Below, one piece after another: positions 32,961 to 41,548 of a stretch of 64,000 bases of DNA. The notes beneath the pieces were generated by a model that saw only the letters and a program-made list of their open reading frames with translations, had not been told where the DNA came from and did no database searches. Each line of letters starts with the position of its first letter. Within the stretch, counting starts at the first letter, position 1. The stretch comes from WHSW01 sp963828755 (GTDB lineage: Bacteria > Actinomycetota > Thermoleophilia > Solirubrobacterales > 70-9): contig CAWHFY010000011.1 of assembly GCA_963828755.1 (NCBI GenBank), positions 62,001 through 126,000 on the forward strand. Reading direction: 5' to 3'. The translations under genes and the position numbers were made by a program.

Positions 32961-33227
32961 TTAGGTGTCCCGAAGCAGCAGCGCCGGCTGGCGCGGCGGG
33001 ACCAATCCCTGCGGGGTGTCGACGCGGAACGTGGCGCAGGGTTCGTCGAGGTCGAGGGCGCAGAGCATGCGGCGGTGAAAGAAGCACTGCTCGCAGCTGA
33101 CGCCGTTGCGTCGCTTGCTCGGTCGCTTCGCGGCGCCCTTGCGCCGCAGCCCCAGCGTCTCGGCGACCTCGGTCGCCTGCGCAGCTGTGCAGAGTGCCGG
33201 GGCCCCCGTTTCCGCAACCTCGATCAC
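32961..33227 (-). CDS. Cysteine-cluster protein of unknown function
   Basis: An 88-residue protein. Its second half carries four cysteines in order, CEQC, then C, then C (VSCEQCFFHRRMLCALDLDE, then PCATFRV), which could bind zinc or an Fe-S cluster. The N-terminal part is helical, followed by a basic stretch (LRRKGAAKRPSKRR). No family recognised. The overlapping alternative frames lack this conserved-looking arrangement. It lies upstream of the fatty acid hydroxylase gene on the same strand. Confidence 0.5.
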   Translation of the reverse strand: MIEVAETGAPALCTAAQATEVAETLGLRRKGAAKRPSKRRNGVSCEQCFFHRRMLCALDLDEPCATFRVDTPQGLVPPRQPALLLRDT

Positions 33228-33420
33228 CCGCTCTAGCCTCCCCTCGATCCGATTGTCACTTCCCGTGGCGCCCTTCGCCCGGCGCCGCGGCGATCATGGC
33301 ACGGGCGCGGCCAAGGCTCAGGGGGCGATCCCGCAATCGCCGGGTTTTCGCGCGCAAGGGCGCTGGCGCGGTTTGCGCGGTTTGCGGGATTCCGGCGGCC
33401 GGGCCGTAGAGTTGGAGGGG

Positions 33421-34209
33421 ATGAGGATCACGGTGCTCGGCAAGTCGCCGGCCTGGCAGGACGCGGGTGGGGCGTGCAGCGGCTACCTGGTCGAGGAAGG
33501 CGGGACGACGGTCCTGCTCGACTGCGGCGGCGGCGTGTTCGCCAAGTTGCGCGAGCTGGTCGACTACACGGAGGTCGACGCGGTCGTGATCACCCACGTC
33601 CACGCCGACCACTTCATCGACCTGATCCCTTACTCGTACGCGTTGCTGCTCGCCCCGCGCCAGCAGCCGGTCCCCGTCGCCGGCCACCCGGGTACCGACG
33701 ACCCGGCTCGTCCCCGACTGATCGTGCCGCCCGGCGCCCGCCACACCTTCCGCACCGTCGTCGGGGCATGGGGAGACGAGGAGCTGATCGAGCAGGCGTT
33801 CACGATCGAGGAGTACGACGCGAGTTCGACGGTCGAGATCGGCCCGCTTACCGCGACCTTCGCCGAGGTCCCGCACTTCATCCTCACCCACGCGGTCAAC
33901 CTCGTCTCGAGCGCCGGACGGTTCACCTTCGGCGCCGACTGCCGGCCGTGCGACGAGCTGATCGAGGCGGCCCGCGACACCGACCTGCTGTTCGTCGAGG
34001 CGACCCTGCCGCGCCCCGAGCGCACGGGCATCCGCGGCCACCTGACCCCGGGCGAGGCCGGCGACCACGCCCGCCTCGCGGGCGCCAGGCGGGTCGTGCT
34101 CACCCACATCTCCGACGAGCTCGACGCCGAGTGGGCGAGGGAGGAGGCCGAGCAGGCCTACGGCGGCGAACTGAGCGTGGCGCGCGGGGGGGATGTTTAC
34201 GAGCTGTGA
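33421..34209 (+). CDS. MBL-fold metal-dependent hydrolase (RNase Z-like)
   Basis: A 262-residue metallo-beta-lactamase-fold protein. The di-zinc motif is H59-x-H61-x-D63-H64 (THVHADHFIDLIPYSY), with later metal ligands in VPHFILTHAV and LTHISDE. RNase Z-like members cleave tRNA 3' ends; the exosite arm is not obvious here, so tRNA processing is not claimed. The ATG at 33421 precedes the canonical RITVLGKSPAW strand. The 190 bp upstream contain no gene. A GC-rich hairpin follows its stop. Confidence 0.82.
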   Translation: MRITVLGKSPAWQDAGGACSGYLVEEGGTTVLLDCGGGVFAKLRELVDYTEVDAVVITHVHADHFIDLIPYSYALLLAPRQQPVPVAGHPGTDDPARPRLIVPPGARHTFRTVVGAWGDEELIEQAFTIEEYDASSTVEIGPLTATFAEVPHFILTHAVNLVSSAGRFTFGADCRPCDELIEAARDTDLLFVEATLPRPERTGIRGHLTPGEAGDHARLAGARRVVLTHISDELDAEWAREEAEQAYGGELSVARGGDVYEL

Positions 34210-34267
34210 GCTCGCCGCTCGCCGTTCGGGCGCCGAGCGCCGAGCGCCGAGCGGCGGACGGCGAGCT
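34209..34267 (+). repeat. Inverted repeat with tandem GCCGAGC units between MBL gene and hsp20
   Basis: Arms AGCTCGCCG (34209-34217) and CGGCGAGCT (34259-34267) are perfect. Between them three tandem copies of GCCGAGC occur at 34231-34252, with an overall palindromic tendency. There is no U-tract. It could terminate or stabilise the MBL transcript, or be a locally expanded repeat. Confidence 0.5.
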
Positions 34268-34278
34268 AAATTCATCCC

Positions 34279-34722
34279 ATGCCTCCCCGCAACATCAGAG
34301 TCAACTTCGACCGCATGTGGCGCGAGATGGACGAGCTGCTCGGCGACCCGTTCGCGGAGCAGTGGTCGGGCCTCGCGCGCCCGCAGCCCGGGTTCTCGCC
34401 CCGGGTCGACGTCTACTACTGCGGTGACGAGCCCCGCGCCGTCGTCAAGGCGGAGCTCGCCGGGGTCGACATCGACACCGTCTCGCTCGAGGTCGCCGGC
34501 CGCGAGCTCGTGATCAGCGGCGAGCGCCCGGTGGCCGAGACCGAGGGGCGCGTCTACCAGCAGGTCGAGATCGAGGCCGGGGCGTTTCGGCGCGTCGTCG
34601 AACTCGGCGCCGATGTCGTCGCGGACCGCTCCCGCGCCGCCTACGAGGACGGGATCCTCAGGGTCGAGCTGCCGCTCGCCGGGCAGGTGACGAGGCGGGT
34701 CCCGATCGACACCAATGGCTGA
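34279..34722 (+). CDS. Hsp20 family small heat shock protein
   Basis: A 147-residue alpha-crystallin chaperone that holds unfolding proteins in oligomers. The crystallin domain (~40-135) includes RVDVYYCGDEPRAVVKAELA and the GVDIDTVSLEVAGRELVISG core, then AYEDGILRVELPL, the A-x-x-x-G-V/I-L motif. The downstream lon gene starts 8 bp before its stop, so the chaperone and protease are translationally coupled. Confidence 0.93.
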   Translation: MPPRNIRVNFDRMWREMDELLGDPFAEQWSGLARPQPGFSPRVDVYYCGDEPRAVVKAELAGVDIDTVSLEVAGRELVISGERPVAETEGRVYQQVEIEAGAFRRVVELGADVVADRSRAAYEDGILRVELPLAGQVTRRVPIDTNG

Positions 34723-37105
34723 CGACGGGATTCAGGTAGTCGAGGCGCCCGAGGTCGAGCGCGCGCTGCGCGAGCGCGCGTCCGGGCCGCTCCCCGCGGC
34801 GCTGCCGGTGCTGCCGCTGAAGGACGCGGTCGCCTATCCCGACACCCTCACCCCGCTCGCGGTCGGCCAGGCGCGCTCGATGAAGCTGATCGACGACGTG
34901 CTCGGCGGCGAGCGCACCCTGGTGCTGGTCACGTCGCGCGACCCCGAGCTCGACGAGCCCGGGCCCGAGCAGCTCTACGACGTCGGCGTGGTCGGGGTCG
35001 TCGCGCGAATGCTCAAGGTCCCCGACGGGACGATGCGGATCCTCGTGCAGGCCACCGACCGGGTGCGGCTCAAGGACTACATCGCCGAACAGCCGTACCT
35101 GGTCGCGCGGATCGAAGCACTGCCCGACGACGTCGAGGACTCGCCGGAGCTCGACGCGCTGACCCGCAACGTGCGGCGCGTCTTCTCCGAGATCATCGAA
35201 CAGATCCCCTACCTGCCCGAGGAGCTGCAGCTCGCGGTCACCAACATCGAGGAGCCCTCGGCGCTCTCGCACCTGATCGCCGGGTCGCTGCGGATCTCGA
35301 CCGAGGAGAAGCAGGAGCTGCTCGAGGAGGTCGACGTCACCCGGCGCCTGCGGCGGCTCTCCGAGTTCTTGGCCCGCGAGCTCGAGGTAATCCAGCTCGG
35401 GTCACGGATCCAGTCCGAGGTCGAGTCGGAGATGGAGAAGGGTCAGCGCGAGTACTACCTGCGCGAGCAGCTGAAGGCAATTCAGCGCGAGCTCGGCGAA
35501 GCGGACGAGACGCAGGCAGAGGTCAACGAGCTGCGCGAGCGCATCGAGGCGGCCAACCTCCCCGAGGATGCGCGCAAGGCCGCCGACCGCGAGCTCTCGC
35601 GCCTCGAGAAGCTGCCCTCGGCGGCGGCCGAGTACGGGGTCATTCGCACTTACCTCGAGTGGCTGGTCGAGCTGCCCTGGTCGGCCGAGACCACCGACAA
35701 CCTGGATCTCCGGCACGCCCGCGAGGTGCTCGACGCCGACCACTACGACCTCGAGAAGATCAAGGATCGGATCCTCGAGTATCTCGCCGTGAGGACCCTG
35801 AACCCGGACTCGCACGGTCCGATCCTCTGCTTCGTCGGGCCGCCGGGAGTCGGCAAGACCTCGCTCGGGCGCTCGATCGCCCGCGCCCTGGGCCGCGAGT
35901 TCGAGCGGATCTCGGTCGGCGGGGTCCGCGACGAGGCGGAGATCCGCGGCCACCGGCGCACTTACGTCGGCGCGATGCCCGGGACGATCATCCGCGCGCT
36001 TCGCGACGCCGGCTCGCGCAACCCGGTGTTCATGATCGACGAGATCGACAAGATGGGCGCCGACTTTCGGGGTGACCCGTCGAGCGCGATGCTCGAGGTC
36101 CTCGATCCCGCGCAGAACGACTCCTTCCGCGACCACTACCTCGACCTGTCGTTCGACCTCTCCGAGGTGATGTTCATCGCGACGGCGAACAACCTCGAGA
36201 CGATCCCGGGGCCGCTGCTCGACCGCATGGAGCTGATCCAGCTGGCCGGCTACACCGCCGACGAGAAGCTCCACATCGCCCGCCGCTACCTGGTCCCGCG
36301 CCAGCTCGCCGAGAACGGTCTGCGCGGCGCGGGGGTCCGCTTCTCCGATGCGGCGCTGCGGGCGATCATCGACGAGTACACCCGCGAGGCGGGCGTCCGC
36401 GGACTCGAGCGCGAGATCGGCAGCGTGTGCCGCAAGCTTGCGCGCGAGCTCGCCGAGTCGAAGGGACGCCGAAAGCCGCGCCCGGTCTCGGCGAAGCGCG
36501 TCCGGGAGCTGCTCGGGCGCCGCCGGGTGTTCTCCGAGACCCGGCGGCGAACCAAGGATCCCGGGGTCGCGACCGGGCTCGCGTGGACTCCGGTCGGCGG
36601 CGAGGTGCTGTTCATCGAGGCGACCGCGATGCCGGGAAGTGGCCGGCTGACGATCACCGGCCAGCTCGGCGACGTGATGCGCGAGTCGGCTCAGGCGGCG
36701 CTCTCCTGGGTGCGTGGACACTGCGCCGAGCTCAACCCGGACCTGCCCGCCGACTGGTTCGCGACCCACGACCTCCACGTCCACGTGCCCGCCGGGGCGG
36801 TGCCCAAGGACGGGCCGTCGGCCGGGGTCGCGATGGCGACCGCGCTCACCTCGCTGGTGCGCGGCAAGCCGGTCTCGCCCGAGGTGGCGATGACCGGCGA
36901 GATCACCCTCACCGGGCAGGTGCTCCCGGTCGGCGGCCTGAAGGAGAAGTCGCTCGCCGCCCAGCGCGCCGGAATCAAGCGCGTGATCGTGCCCGATCGA
37001 AACGAGGGCGAGATCCTCGAGATCCCCGAGCACGAGCGCGCTGAGCTCGAGTTCGTCTACGTCGATCGGATCGAGCGTGCGCTCGAGGTCGCGATCGGCG
37101 GATAA
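34715..37105 (+). CDS. lon: ATP-dependent Lon protease
   Basis: A 796-residue LonA. An N-terminal substrate domain (LPVLPLKDAVAYPDTLTPLA) is followed by a coiled-coil region, an AAA+ module with Walker A GPPGVGKTS (~373-381) and Walker B VFMIDEIDKMG, and a C-terminal protease domain. The catalytic dyad is Ser ~702 in KDGPSAGVAM and Lys ~745 in GGLKEKSLAAQRAG. It degrades misfolded and regulatory proteins. It overlaps hsp20 by 8 bp, forming a proteostasis operon. Confidence 0.97.
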   Translation: MADDGIQVVEAPEVERALRERASGPLPAALPVLPLKDAVAYPDTLTPLAVGQARSMKLIDDVLGGERTLVLVTSRDPELDEPGPEQLYDVGVVGVVARMLKVPDGTMRILVQATDRVRLKDYIAEQPYLVARIEALPDDVEDSPELDALTRNVRRVFSEIIEQIPYLPEELQLAVTNIEEPSALSHLIAGSLRISTEEKQELLEEVDVTRRLRRLSEFLARELEVIQLGSRIQSEVESEMEKGQREYYLREQLKAIQRELGEADETQAEVNELRERIEAANLPEDARKAADRELSRLEKLPSAAAEYGVIRTYLEWLVELPWSAETTDNLDLRHAREVLDADHYDLEKIKDRILEYLAVRTLNPDSHGPILCFVGPPGVGKTSLGRSIARALGREFERISVGGVRDEAEIRGHRRTYVGAMPGTIIRALRDAGSRNPVFMIDEIDKMGADFRGDPSSAMLEVLDPAQNDSFRDHYLDLSFDLSEVMFIATANNLETIPGPLLDRMELIQLAGYTADEKLHIARRYLVPRQLAENGLRGAGVRFSDAALRAIIDEYTREAGVRGLEREIGSVCRKLARELAESKGRRKPRPVSAKRVRELLGRRRVFSETRRRTKDPGVATGLAWTPVGGEVLFIEATAMPGSGRLTITGQLGDVMRESAQAALSWVRGHCAELNPDLPADWFATHDLHVHVPAGAVPKDGPSAGVAMATALTSLVRGKPVSPEVAMTGEITLTGQVLPVGGLKEKSLAAQRAGIKRVIVPDRNEGEILEIPEHERAELEFVYVDRIERALEVAIGG

Positions 37106-37172
37106 CCCTCGCCGCCGCGGGTATAAGCTGAGCAACTCAGACCGGACGACGAGACTTGGAGAGGTAGAACCG

Positions 37173-37616
37173 ATGGCGAAGAGCACGACGAGGGCAAAGC
37201 GCGCGCGCGACGCGGTCGGATCGGCCGCCGACAACCAGTACCTGCGCCGGCTGATGGAGGACGAGGACCTGCGCGACAGCGTCCGTGACGCGATCGATGC
37301 GGCCCGCGACGCCTATGACCGGCTGTCGTCGAACGGCAGCGTGATCGACACCGCGATCGACGACAAGAAGCTCCACAAGGACCTGAAGGCGACGGCGGAG
37401 AACCTTCGCGACGCCACCAGTCGCCTGCGCGGCGAGGAGAAGAAGCGCCACTGGGGCCGGTTCCTCCTGATCGGGATCGCGGGCGCCGTGCTCGCGCTCG
37501 CCCTTTCCGAGGACCTGCGCAAGGCGGTGCTCGACAAGCTCTTCGGTGCCGAGGAGGAGTTCGAGTACACCTCGACCACGACCCCGGCGCCGGCTACCCC
37601 CGCGGCCACCGAGTAG
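37173..37616 (+). CDS. Hypothetical single-pass membrane protein
   Basis: A 147-residue protein: a basic start (MAKSTTRAKRARDAV), a long helical region likely to be coiled coil (~20-115), one membrane segment (FLLIGIAGAVLALAL, ~123-138), and a Thr/Pro-rich tail (TTTPAPATPAATE). The ATG at 37173 follows GGAGAGG. Upstream, tataag (37122-37127) and a CTGAG-CAA-CTCAG hairpin (37128-37140) mark a probable promoter region distinct from lon. Function not recognised. Confidence 0.72.
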   Translation: MAKSTTRAKRARDAVGSAADNQYLRRLMEDEDLRDSVRDAIDAARDAYDRLSSNGSVIDTAIDDKKLHKDLKATAENLRDATSRLRGEEKKRHWGRFLLIGIAGAVLALALSEDLRKAVLDKLFGAEEEFEYTSTTTPAPATPAATE

Positions 37617-37644
37617 CGCGGGGCGCCGGGGGAGGCGCCGTTGG

Positions 37645-38940
37645 CTAGCCGAGCCGGTTCGGGCGCGCCGGGAAGACGCGCTGCAGGCGCATCAGGTTGC
37701 GCAGCGAGCCACGCGGGCGGATCCGCCGGCGCAACAGGGCGCGGCGCGGATCCTCGCCCTTGATCGAGACGCCGATCCAATCGGCCCAGCTCGACTGGAT
37801 CGTGACGTCGGCGGACGGGGCGGGGCCCGGCCCGGCCGCGGTCGAGCCGTTGTCGATCCGCATGTGCCACGGGTCCGCGTCGTCGAAGCGCCACTCGATC
37901 GTCATCGGGTGCCCGTCGACGGCGTCGGTGCGGGCGACCCGGGCGACGATGTCGAAGTAGAGCTCCTGGATCTCGGGCGAGGAGTCGGGCTTGTCGTTCG
38001 GCTCGCCCATCACGCCGGCCTGGAGCAGGCGAATCTGCCGAGCCGCCACCTCCTCGGGCGTGAGCGCCGGGTCGACGGGGAGGACCCCGGGCATGTCCTC
38101 CATCGGATACCCGGTGGCCCGCCACTTCGTGCGCACCGAGCGCAGGCCAAAGGCGAAGATGTCCTCGAGCTCGAATCCGTAGCACCGCGTGTACTCGCGG
38201 TCCCAGTTGGGCGGCGCGAAGACGGCGACCGAGTACGGCATCAGCTCGCGCAGCAGCTCGGCCACCGCCTGCTTGCACTCCTCGGACTCGGCGAAGCACT
38301 CGGAGAGAACCTTGACCCCGAAGCCGATGTGGCGCTGCTCGTCGCGCGAGACGTTCGCCATCCCCTCGCTGAACCCGGGCATCGAGCCCTGCTTGGCGAA
38401 GTAGTCCTCGATGAAGTGCTGGCCGGGCTGGGCCAGGGTCGCCTCGACGACCATGTGGTAGAGCGCGATCGCGCGGGCGAAGTTCGGCAGGGAGCGGTCG
38501 CGGCGCAGGTCGTCGGCCATCCGGTCGAGCCGGTCGAAGACGTTGCGATAGCCCCAGCCGAGCTGTGACTCGGTGTAGGCGAGCGTCGCGGCGATCGAGT
38601 CGCCGGCGCCGATCACCTCCTTGAAGAAGCGATGGAAGAAGACGGCGTGGCGGGCTTCGTCGACCTGCTGGGTGGCCAGGAAGTACTTCTGCTCCTCCCG
38701 CGGCGCAGCGTCGATGTAGGGGGAGAGGTCCTCGGCGACACTGTTTTCTCCGAAGAAGAACATCGAGTAGATCCACAGCGCGGACTTGCGCTGCATCTCG
38801 CTCAGGGAATCCCAGCCCTCGCGGTCGGAGCCGAAGTCGATCGAGGTCGCCTCCCAGTTCGACTGCTCCCAGCGCCGGTAGAGATCGTCGTAGCTGATCC
38901 CCTCGGCCGCCTTGATCCCGTCCTTCTGGGCAACGCTCAT
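37645..38940 (-). CDS. R2-like carboxylate-bridged diiron protein with C-terminal SCP2-like domain
   Basis: A 431-residue protein. The N-terminal ~290 residues are a ferritin-like helical bundle with the diiron ligand pattern of ribonucleotide reductase R2 and R2-like oxidases: E65 (FGENSVAED), E95 and H98 (DEARHAV), E166 (VVEATLA), E201 and H204 (DEQRHIGFG). Residues ~300-410 have an SCP2-like pattern (IEWRFDDADPWHMRIDNGS, then PSADVTIQSSWADWIGVSIK). That suggests an oxidase acting on a bound lipid (inference). No nrdE-like large subunit is nearby, so RNR function is unlikely. The ATG has an AGGAGG upstream. Confidence 0.75.
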   Translation of the reverse strand: MSVAQKDGIKAAEGISYDDLYRRWEQSNWEATSIDFGSDREGWDSLSEMQRKSALWIYSMFFFGENSVAEDLSPYIDAAPREEQKYFLATQQVDEARHAVFFHRFFKEVIGAGDSIAATLAYTESQLGWGYRNVFDRLDRMADDLRRDRSLPNFARAIALYHMVVEATLAQPGQHFIEDYFAKQGSMPGFSEGMANVSRDEQRHIGFGVKVLSECFAESEECKQAVAELLRELMPYSVAVFAPPNWDREYTRCYGFELEDIFAFGLRSVRTKWRATGYPMEDMPGVLPVDPALTPEEVAARQIRLLQAGVMGEPNDKPDSSPEIQELYFDIVARVARTDAVDGHPMTIEWRFDDADPWHMRIDNGSTAAGPGPAPSADVTIQSSWADWIGVSIKGEDPRRALLRRRIRPRGSLRNLMRLQRVFPARPNRLG

Positions 38941-39081
38941 CTCGTCCTCCTCGGACCGTTACACCGAATGATGTCGAGCTTATGCCGCCGTGCGGCCATC
39001 GACAACGCGTGTGTGACTGACGTCACACACGGCGTCTCCCACGCGAGACCGCCCTTGACGGCCTCGATACGGTCGGGCGAG

Positions 39082-39357
39082 ATGGCTGAAGTCTGCGCTC
39101 ACCTGGACCAGATCGAGATCGCGCCGCCCGCCGAGGTCGCCGGTTGCGAGGACTGCCTGAAGACGGGCGACCGCTGGCTGCACCTGCGCGTCTGTCTCAC
39201 CTGCGGCTACGTCGGCTGCTGCGACTCGTCGCCGAACAAGCACGCGAGCAAGCACGCGGGGGCGATCGGGCACCCGATCATCCGCTCGGCCGAGCCCGGG
39301 GAGACCTGGTGCTGGTGCTACGAGGACGAGGTCGCGTTCGAGATCGAGTTCGACTGA
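39082..39357 (+). CDS. UBP-type zinc finger protein
   Basis: A 91-residue protein with a ZnF-UBP pattern: CAHLDQI, AGCEDCLKTGDRWLHLRVCL, TCGYVGCCDSS, then NKHASKHAGAIGHPI. In eukaryotes this domain binds ubiquitin C-termini; bacterial stand-alone versions bind unknown partners. The ATG at 39082 suits the first Cys/His pair. Divergent from the R2-like gene, codirectional with MOSC 36 bp downstream. Confidence 0.86.
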   Translation: MAEVCAHLDQIEIAPPAEVAGCEDCLKTGDRWLHLRVCLTCGYVGCCDSSPNKHASKHAGAIGHPIIRSAEPGETWCWCYEDEVAFEIEFD

Positions 39358-39393
39358 GTCGGCGCCCCGGCAGGCGACCTGAAACGGAGCGGG

Positions 39394-39966
39394 ATGACGG
39401 AGATGGCTGAGGTACACCACGCGAGCCCGGCGGAGCTCGAGGCGGGGCTCGAGCGAATCCGCGAGGCGCCGGCCGACGCGGGCACGCTGCGGCTGATCGC
39501 GGCGCGCCCGGCCGAGGAGGAGCGCGAGCTGCTCGAGGCCGCGCGCCTCGACGAGGCGCAGGGCCTGGTGGGCGACATGTGGTCGGTGCGCCCGACCTCG
39601 TCCACCGACGACGGCGCGCCGAACCCCGAGGCCCAGGTGACCGTGATGAACGTGCGGGCGACGACGCTCGTCGCCGGCGGCGACCAGCCCGAGGATCTCG
39701 CGCAGGCGGGCGACCAGCTGTACGTCGACTTCGACCTCAGCAAGGAGAACCTGCCGCCCGGAACACGGCTCGCGATCGGCGAGGCGGTGCTCGAGGTCAG
39801 CGAGCTCCCGCATCTCGGCTGCGGCAAGTTCGCGCGGCGCTTCGGCGTCGACGCGCTGAAGGCCGTCAACTCGGAGGTCGGCCGCGAGCTGCGCATGCGC
39901 GGGCTCAACGCGAGGGTGGTCAGCGGCGGTGAGGTCCGCGTCGGTGACCCCGTGCGCAAGCTCTAG
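39394..39966 (+). CDS. MOSC domain protein
   Basis: A 190-residue protein with a MOSC beta-barrel (~50-185), the domain found at the C-terminus of molybdenum cofactor sulfurase, in YiiM and in mARC. The single conserved Cys expected of MOSC proteins is in LPHLGCGKFARRFG. It could move sulfur or bind Moco; no Moco genes are in the window. It lies 36 bp after the zinc finger gene and is followed by a large inverted repeat. Confidence 0.8.
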   Translation: MTEMAEVHHASPAELEAGLERIREAPADAGTLRLIAARPAEEERELLEAARLDEAQGLVGDMWSVRPTSSTDDGAPNPEAQVTVMNVRATTLVAGGDQPEDLAQAGDQLYVDFDLSKENLPPGTRLAIGEAVLEVSELPHLGCGKFARRFGVDALKAVNSEVGRELRMRGLNARVVSGGEVRVGDPVRKL

Positions 39967-39972
39967 CGCGGG

Positions 39973-40075
39973 GTGTCGCGAGCCGACACCGGCGCCGAGC
40001 GTTACGTTCGCGTCGATAGGCGACGCAGATGTAACGCTCGGCGTTGTGTCGGTGGCCGAGCGTCGCCCGCGACAC
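39973..40075. repeat. Four-step nested inverted repeat between MOSC and glyS
   Basis: Four stems nest in order. Outer: GTGTCGCG (39973-39980) with CGCGACAC (40068-40075). Second: CCGACA (39983-39988) with TGTCGG (40047-40052). Third: GCCGAGCGTTAC (39994-40005) with GTAACGCTCGGC (40031-40042), 12 perfect pairs. Inner: GCGTCG (40010-40015) with CGACGC (40021-40026) around ATAGG. The genes are convergent, so it could be a bidirectional terminator or a REP/MITE-like unit. Neither strand has a U-tract. Confidence 0.8.
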
Positions 40076-40110
40076 GCTTCGCGTGTCTCAGACGACTTTC
40101 GAGGGTCGGT

Positions 40111-41486
40111 TCAGTCGAGCTTCGGGCTCTGCCAGGGCTCGGTGAGCCGGACCTCGAGCGCGTCGGCGAGGCCGTCGACCGGGCACCCGGGTCTGCTCGA
40201 GCGTGTCGCGGTCGCGCAGGGTGACGGTGCCGTCCTCCATCGTCTCGCCGTCGACGGTGATCCCCCACGGCGTGCCGATCTCGTCCTGGCGGCGATAGCG
40301 CTTGCCGATCGAGCCGCCCTCGTCGTACTCGGCGGGAATCCGTTGGCGCAGCTCGGTGAAGATCTCGCGGGCGCGCTCGGGCATCCCGTCGCGTGAGACG
40401 AGCGGGAGCACCGCGACCTTGACCGGGGCGAGGCGCGGGTGCAGCCGCAGGACGGTGCGCTGGCGACCCTCGACCTCCTCGACGTCGTAGGCGTCGACCA
40501 TGAACGCGAGCATCGCGCGGTCCACGCCGGCCGCCGGCTCGATCACGTACGGGACGTAGCGGTCCTTGGTCTGCTGGTCGAAGTACTCGAGCTTCTCGCC
40601 CGAGTGCTCGGCGTGCGCGGTGAGGTCGAAGTCGCCGCGGTTGGCGATCCCCTCGAGCTCCGAAAAGCCCATTGGAAAGCGGTATTCGATGTCAGAAGTG
40701 GCGCTCGAGTAATGCGATAGCTCGTCGGCTCCGTGGGCGCGCAGGATCAGGTTGTCGGGGCGGATGCCGAGCTCGGTGTACCAGCGCATCCGCTCGTTCA
40801 TCCAGTGCTCGTGCCAGCGCTCCGCCTCGCCCGGCGGGCAGAAGAACTCCATCTCCATCTGCTCGAACTCGCGGGTGCGGAAGATGAAGTTGCCAGGCGT
40901 GATCTCGTTGCGAAAGGACTTGCCGATCTGGGCGATCCCGAACGGCGGCTTCTTGCGGGCGAACTGGAGCACGTTCTTGAAGTTGATGAAGATGCCCTGC
41001 GCCGTCTCCGGCCGCAGGTATGCGGTCGAGCCCGAGTCCTTGACCGGCCCGACCGTGGTCTCGAACATCAGGTTGAACTCGCGCGCCTCGGTCAGCTCGC
41101 AGTCCGGGCCCTGACCGGCCAGCTTCGACGGCTTCTGGCCGCAGGGCGACGTCTCGAGGTGGTCGGCGCGGAAGCGCAGCTTGCAGGTCTTGCAGTCGAC
41201 CATCGGGTCGGTGAACCCGGCCAGATGCCCCGACGCCTCCCAGACCCGAGGATGCTGGATGATCGCCGAGTCGATCGCGACGATGTCGTCGCGCTCCTGC
41301 AGCATCGCGCGCCACCACTCGTTCTTGACGTTGTTCTTGAGCAGCACGCCGTAGTGGCCGTAGTCGTACGTCGAGCCGACCCCGCCGTAGATCTCCGACG
41401 AGGGGAAGATGAACCCGCGGCGTTTGCACATGCGCGACGATCTCGTCCATGGTCGGGCCCGCTTCGGTTGCCGGGGAGTCGCTCAT
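40111..41486 (-). CDS. glyS: Glycyl-tRNA synthetase (two single-base frameshifts)
   Basis: About 457 residues when corrected: the homodimeric class II GlyRS. The body is intact (GFIFPSSEIYGGVGSTYDYG, then RPETAQGIFINFKNV, FRTREFEQMEMEFFC, VIEPAAGVDRAML). The N-terminus from ATG 41486 (MSDSPATEAGPTMDEIVA) loses frame at one extra base near 41431. The C-terminus after RDRDTLEQTRVP shifts at one extra base near 40181 and, read correctly, ends LADALEVRLTEPWQSPKLD at 40111. Being essential, it is almost surely intact in the organism. In frame as it stands, the gene would run 40088-41431. Confidence 0.88.
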
Positions 41487-41548
41487 TGGGCACAACCGTA
41501 GCGGTGCCCCGACCGCCCCCGACCGCCCGCTTGGAATACTTGCCGCGA

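Noticed and set aside
37645..38940. Ribonucleotide reductase small subunit (nrdF)
   Set aside because: The diiron ligands fit the R2 family, but there is no large subunit nearby, and the C-terminal SCP2-like domain replaces the R2 tail that normally contacts it.
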